Source: an uncultured Eubacterium sp. (GTDB taxonomy: Bacteria > Bacillota > Clostridia > Oscillospirales > Acutalibacteraceae). Taken from it: a DNA stretch of 64,000 nt. Under the pieces are notes generated by a model. The model ran no database searches. It was not told the DNA's origin and saw only the letters and a program-made list of their open reading frames with translations. The position numbers were made by a program, and so were the translations under genes. The stretch is from contig CAKTGF010000002.1 of the NCBI GenBank assembly GCA_934561395.1, forward strand, positions 287,075-351,074, written 5' to 3'. Of this stretch, positions 60,910-64,000 are shown in pieces; within the stretch, counting starts at the first letter, position 1, and each line of letters begins with the position of its first letter.

Positions 60910-61461
60910 TTACTTTGTAAATTTTTTCAAGCTTTTGCACAAAATTGCCGCAATTGCTATTTTTATTGCGTCAGGAATAAGGAATGGGAACACACACCAG
61001 CCAAGTATTGTTGCCAGTGATGCCGCAGTGTTTGATTTTGCATATACATAAGCAAACCAAGCGGTGCCGAATGCGTAGCAAACCAAAATTCCTATTACCA
61101 TTGCCAAAACAATTGCCCAAAGCTTGCTGGTTTTGTCAGCAGTAATGCCCACAATCAGCGCTGTGAATATAAAGCCGATTATGTAGCCGCCTGTTGTGCC
61201 CATTAAAACGCCAACACCGCCTGTAAAGCCTGAAAATACGGGAATACCGATTGCACCAATGAGTATGTAAACAAGTGTTGCAATTGTTCCTCGCTTTGCA
61301 CCGAACAAGCCCGACACAAGGCAAACGCCCATGGTTTGCAGGGTAATCGGTATTGTAAGCGGAATTTTAAGCCACGAGCAAATGGCAATCAGCGCCGCAC
61401 CCAAGCCGATGTACGCAATGTCAATTGTTCTTATTTTTTTGCTTGATTTCTCTTTTTCCAT
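60910..61461 (-). CDS. bioY: Biotin transporter substrate-binding subunit BioY
   Basis: S-component of an ECF-type biotin importer, 183 aa and about six helices. Typical stretches: DIAYIGLGAALIAICSWLKI, PITLQTMGVCLVSGLFGAKR, GIPVFSGFTGGVGVLMGTTG, and PFLIPDAIKIAIAAILCKSL. It uses shared EcfT/EcfA units encoded elsewhere, as none are here. GAGG SD, its own promoter, and a palindrome just upstream. Confidence 0.95.
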   Translation of the reverse strand: MEKEKSSKKIRTIDIAYIGLGAALIAICSWLKIPLTIPITLQTMGVCLVSGLFGAKRGTIATLVYILIGAIGIPVFSGFTGGVGVLMGTTGGYIIGFIFTALIVGITADKTSKLWAIVLAMVIGILVCYAFGTAWFAYVYAKSNTAASLATILGWCVFPFLIPDAIKIAIAAILCKSLKKFTK

Positions 61462-61496
61462 AACTAACCTCGCTGTAAAATAAATTTTATGGGACT

Positions 61497-61524
61497 ATTT
61501 TAGCAGTTAGCTTTCAATTGTCAA
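61497..61524 (-). promoter_or_regulatory. Promoter of bioY
   Basis: Minus strand: -35 TTGACA (61519-61524), 16 bp, -10 TAAAAT (61497-61502). Confidence 0.7.
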
Positions 61525-61532
61525 CTGTTTTT

Positions 61533-61550
61533 ATTGTAAAGGTTTACAAT
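61533..61550. promoter_or_regulatory. Palindrome upstream of bioY
   Basis: ATTGTAAA-GG-TTTACAAT, perfect 8-bp arms, 9 bp upstream of the bioY -35. It does not fit the BirA consensus with a 15-bp spacer, so the regulator is unclear. Confidence 0.5.
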
Positions 61551-61584
61551 TTGGAGTTTTTTCCCGAGCTTAGTGTGCAAAATA

Positions 61585-61613
61585 TTGAAAAAACAGAACA
61601 TTTGCTATATAAT
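61585..61613 (+). promoter_or_regulatory. Promoter of the GNAT gene
   Basis: TTGAAA (61585-61590), 17 bp, TATAAT (61608-61613). It lies inside a longer open frame, which rules out upstream start codons for the GNAT gene. Confidence 0.75.
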
Positions 61614-61646
61614 TTAGTAGTTGTTAACCCACGGAGGCATAGTTTT

Positions 61647-62126
61647 ATGTTAGTAAGAAAATACGGCGACGCCGATATTGCGGCAATGATTGAAATTTGG
61701 AACGAGGTTGTGGAGGAGGGCGTTGCTTTTCCCCAGGAGGAGCCCCTTGACAGCCAAGGGGGCAAAGCTTTTTTTGCACAGCAAACCTATTGCGGTGTGG
61801 CGGAGGATAACGGCAAAATCGTGGGGCTTTACATTTTGCACCCCAACAATGTTGGCCGCTGCGGTCATATCTGCAACGCAAGCTATGCGGTTTCATCATC
61901 CTGCAGGGGCAGGCATATCGGCGAAAAGTTGGTTTCGCACTGCCTTGAGCAGGCGAAAAAGCAGGGCTTTGGGGTTTTGCAGTTTAACGCCGTTGTTGAA
62001 AGCAACGTTCACGCAAGGCATTTGTATGAACGCCTGGGCTTTGTGCAGCTTGGCACCATACCCAACGGTTTTCGTATGAAAGACGGCAGCTATCAAAACA
62101 TTTGCCCCTATTATCATACATTATAG
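61647..62126 (+). CDS. GNAT-family N-acetyltransferase
   Basis: 159 aa from ATG 61647 (GGAGG SD; promoter upstream). Fits the phosphinothricin/L-amino-acid acetyltransferase-like branch: AAMIEIWNEVVEEGVAFPQE at the front, SYAVSSSCRGRHIGEKLVSH (motif A, acetyl-CoA loop R-G-R-H-I-G) and FNAVVESNVHARHLYERLGF, then GTIPNGFRMKDGSY. The acceptor cannot be told. Single-gene unit. Confidence 0.9.
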   Translation: MLVRKYGDADIAAMIEIWNEVVEEGVAFPQEEPLDSQGGKAFFAQQTYCGVAEDNGKIVGLYILHPNNVGRCGHICNASYAVSSSCRGRHIGEKLVSHCLEQAKKQGFGVLQFNAVVESNVHARHLYERLGFVQLGTIPNGFRMKDGSYQNICPYYHTL

Positions 62127-62142
62127 TAATACAAAGTGTTTG

Positions 62143-62180
62143 CAGTCATCCGTATATGCGGGTGGCTGTTATTATTTTAC
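62143..62180 (+). terminator. Weak terminator of the GNAT gene
   Basis: CAGTCATCCG (62143-62152) pairs with CGGGTGGCTG (62159-62168) using two G-U pairs, followed by TTATTATTTTAC. Confidence 0.6.
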
Positions 62181-62209
62181 TTTACAATATTTTTCCTGTA
62201 TCGTATAAT
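62181..62209 (+). promoter_or_regulatory. Promoter of the tandem duplicated genes
   Basis: TTTACA (62181-62186), 17 bp, TATAAT (62204-62209), 50 bp before the first start codon. Confidence 0.7.
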
Positions 62210-62245
62210 TTAAGTATAAGAATAATTAACCCTATTTAACTTTTT

Positions 62246-63479
62246 AGGAGCGTTGATTATGGATGCGATAAGAAATAATAAAAAGCTAAGGGCAATAGTG
62301 ATTGCGGTAGGCGTGGTTTTGTTGTTGCTTGCCCTGAACGCAGTTGCAAATAGGGTAAGCTATCCCTATGTTAAGGCAAAAGCGGTAACATATTTGAGCC
62401 ATAAATATGATGCCAAAAGAAGTGAATTTGAGCTTGTTGACTATCGGCATGCAGGCACATATTGGGATTCCTCAAGGGATGAATTTTTTCAGTTTTTGGC
62501 TTGGCGAGATTTTGCCTTTGAGTTTGAGTATAAGGGCAGAGAATTTTTTGTAAACCGCAGCGACGGCAAGTTTTATGATGATTATCAGCTGGAGGATGTT
62601 GAGGTTTGGTGCACCCAATGGCTGCAGGAAAATGTGGATAGCCGTATTACGGGGCTTTACTTGTCTCATAAAGAAATGCTGAATTATACTAATAATTGTA
62701 ATAAAGGTAATGATTATGTTATTACCATAGATGATACGGAAGAGTTTTTGAATAGTTATTCATTAAACACAGAAGAAAGTTATTTCGCATCAATATCTTT
62801 TTATGACGATTCGATTAATAAATCAAACAAACTTGAAATACAAGAAGAAATGTGGGATATTTTGCATGCTCACTTAAATTTGGATAGAAGAGTTCGGGCG
62901 GATTATTCCACGATTCCTACTACAAAACGGGAATCAAAATCAGATGTTTACGAATGGGAATTTATAATGTGGGGTTAGTAATAGAAGGAGGTGTATATTG
63001 TATAGCGGCATTTTATGATAATCTTTTAGCAAGCAAATAGTTAAAACATAACCATCATACATTTTAGTTTAAGGAGTGTTGATTATGGATGCGATAAGAA
63101 ATAATAAAAAGCTAAGGGCAATAGTGATTGCGGTAGGCGTGGTTTTGTTGTTGCTTGCCCTGAACGCAGTTGCAAATAGGGTAAGCTATCCCTATGTTAA
63201 GGCAAAAGCGGTAACATATTTGAGCCATAAATATGATGCCAAAAGAAGTGAATTTGAGCTTGTTGACTATCGGCATGCAGGCACATATTGGGATTCCTCA
63301 AGGGATGAATTTTTTCAGTTTTTGGCTTGGCGAGATTTTGCCTTTGAATTTGAATATAAGGACAGAGAATTTTTTGTAAACCGCAGCGACGGCAAGTTTT
63401 ATGATGATTATCAGCTGGAGGATGTGGAGGTTTGGTGCACCCAATGGCTGCAGGAAAATGTGGATAGCCGTATTACGGG
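62246..63479 (+). repeat. Direct repeat: 408-bp near-identical gene fronts
   Basis: 62246-62653 and 63072-63479 (offset 826 bp) differ at about five bases, mostly synonymous. Identity starts at the SD and stops abruptly at GTATTACGGG, after which the two genes are much less alike. Confidence 0.9.
62259..62978 (+). CDS. Membrane-anchored hypothetical protein, tandem copy 1
   Basis: 239 aa from ATG 62259 (AGGAG SD). N-terminal membrane helix (about 9-29, LRAIVIAVGVVLLLLALNAV) with a short basic cytoplasmic end, then a soluble, probably outside, domain: YVKAKAVTYLSHKYDAKRSE, YWDSSRDEFFQFLAWRDFAF, FVNRSDGKFYDDYQLEDVEV. The pattern of a short repeat-like sensor/lipobox-free anchored domain is seen in many Clostridia without known role. 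The first 131 residues are identical to copy 2 except one (Gly for Asp); the last 108 differ. Confidence 0.7.
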   Translation: MDAIRNNKKLRAIVIAVGVVLLLLALNAVANRVSYPYVKAKAVTYLSHKYDAKRSEFELVDYRHAGTYWDSSRDEFFQFLAWRDFAFEFEYKGREFFVNRSDGKFYDDYQLEDVEVWCTQWLQENVDSRITGLYLSHKEMLNYTNNCNKGNDYVITIDDTEEFLNSYSLNTEESYFASISFYDDSINKSNKLEIQEEMWDILHAHLNLDRRVRADYSTIPTTKRESKSDVYEWEFIMWG

Positions 63480-63807
63480 TATTGATATATCCAGCAGGGA
63501 ACTGCTGTATTATGCTATAAACAGTGAAAGGGGGATAGATTATATAATTACAAAAGATGATACTGAAGAATTTTTAAACACTTATTCATTTAATAATAAT
63601 GAAAACGGATATCCTTTGTGTGTGTTTTTTTATGACGATTCAATTAACATTTCAAATGATCTTAAAAATGAAAGAGAAATGAATGGCATTTTAAATTCAC
63701 ATTTGAATTTAGACAGCAGGGTTCGTGCGCAGTATTCGTTAAAACCTGTTACAAAACAGGAATCAAAATCGGATGTTTATGAATGGATCTTTCAAATAGT
63801 AACTTAA
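63085..63807 (+). CDS. Membrane-anchored hypothetical protein, tandem copy 2
   Basis: 240 aa from ATG 63085 (AAGGAG SD, 8-nt spacing). Same front as copy 1, then a divergent but still homologous C-terminal part (IDISSRELLYYAINSERGID, FFYDDSINIS, LNLDSRVRAQYS). Both keep the DDTEEFLN, FYDDSIN, HLNLD-RVRA and KSDVYEW anchors, so the C-termini are related with roughly half of residues changed. Its own SD is present; no terminator was found between the copies. Confidence 0.7.
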   Translation: MDAIRNNKKLRAIVIAVGVVLLLLALNAVANRVSYPYVKAKAVTYLSHKYDAKRSEFELVDYRHAGTYWDSSRDEFFQFLAWRDFAFEFEYKDREFFVNRSDGKFYDDYQLEDVEVWCTQWLQENVDSRITGIDISSRELLYYAINSERGIDYIITKDDTEEFLNTYSFNNNENGYPLCVFFYDDSINISNDLKNEREMNGILNSHLNLDSRVRAQYSLKPVTKQESKSDVYEWIFQIVT

Positions 63808-63827
63808 TAAAAGGGAGGTATAATATT

Positions 63828-63983
63828 ATGAAAAAATTTAATAAATATATATCAATTATTCTTTCTTTAATTATTATTGTTTCTTCAACGGTTGTGGTAT
63901 ATGACAGTGCTGAGGCTGCAACTGCAAGCAATTCGTTTTCGGCAACATATACAGGTAATTATACAGAGCCGGGCATAAAATAA
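63828..63983 (+). CDS. Short secreted peptide or truncated secreted protein
   Basis: 51 aa from ATG 63828 with GGGAGG SD, 20 bp after copy 2 of the duplicated genes. A clear signal peptide (KKFNKYISIILSLIIIVSS, likely cleavage after AEA at about residue 30) leaves only some 20 residues, ending in FSATYTGNYTEPGIK before TAA. It may be a real small secreted peptide or a larger exported protein cut by a nonsense mutation; the window ends 17 bases later, so this cannot be decided here. Confidence 0.5.
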   Translation: MKKFNKYISIILSLIIIVSSTVVVYDSAEAATASNSFSATYTGNYTEPGIK

Positions 63984-64000
63984 ACCCGCTGTGACACATA

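Overview
The window looks like a chromosomal segment of a low-to-moderate GC, Gram-positive anaerobe of class Clostridia, most likely a gut Oscillospirales/Ruminococcaceae-type bacterium (an inference from gene content, not a phylogeny). The clues are an hrcA-grpE-dnaK operon with a perfect CIRCE operator, strong SD sequences with TTGACA/TATAAT promoters, YloU/FakA/RecG/YmdB-type Firmicutes genes, YhaM, HAAS/PadR pairs, zinc-ribbon membrane proteins and a GlnRS next to a GluRS. Most of the window is ordinary core genome in short operons separated by clear intrinsic terminators. There is no intact mobile element, CRISPR array or rRNA.

Layout. 1-3.3 kb: heat-shock operon on the minus strand (hrcA, grpE, dnaK running off the window) under CIRCE. 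3.4-10 kb, minus strand: secreted CHAP hydrolase with a WalR-like box upstream, membrane acyltransferase, malic enzyme with a Rex-like operator in its promoter, a malate/lactate dehydrogenase, glpK and acpP. 10-13.5 kb, plus strand: aroE-aroK, an orphan polysaccharide-export ABC permease and a broken leucine-rich-repeat gene. 13.6-21.3 kb: a small protein, tetR-hemW divergent from an SDR and a GPH-family symporter, then three tandem zinc-ribbon/transmembrane cassette proteins. 21.3-26.6 kb: gltX-glnS-typA operon. 26.7-28.3 kb: tRNA-Pro(CGG), a scrap of a phage tail gene and a NUDIX gene. 28.3-29.6 kb: a GNAT protein fused to what looks like a degenerate ATP-grasp.

29.7-33.4 kb, minus strand: TSCPD protein, clan GH-D glycosidase, zinc-ribbon signal peptidase I, nadE. 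33.5-36.9 kb: PadR-HAAS membrane module preceded by a long structured leader with three 15-bp repeats. 37-41.6 kb: a TetM/EF-G-like GTPase fused to a YacP/Rae1-type NYN nuclease domain, then prmA and yhaM. 41.8-44 kb: a zinc-ribbon/pseudokinase/PASTA protein and a Gln-rich membrane protein. 44-50.5 kb, minus strand: ymdB, peptide-binding lipoprotein, yloU, fakA, recG. 50.6-53.2 kb: MntR-like regulator, ilvC and a FadR-family regulator whose promoter region shares an operator-like motif with the ilvC leader. 53.4-58.5 kb: DUF815 ATPase, then a response regulator/histidine kinase/HtrA operon preceded by two back-to-back inverted repeats. 58.6-64 kb: esterase, PAP2 phosphatase, bioY, GNAT, two tandem duplicated membrane proteins and a short secreted peptide.

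How it fits together. Several units concern protein quality control and the envelope (HrcA/GrpE/DnaK; RR-HK-HtrA; signal peptidase; CHAP hydrolase; PASTA pseudokinase), translation (TypA, GlnRS, GluRS, PrmA, GTPase-NYN fusion, tRNA-Pro) and redox/carbon metabolism (malic enzyme, malate/lactate dehydrogenase, GlpK, NadE, IlvC). The best candidate for a little-studied system is the ribosome-protection GTPase joined to an NYN nuclease. The PadR-HAAS leader RNA and the zinc-ribbon cassette family come next.
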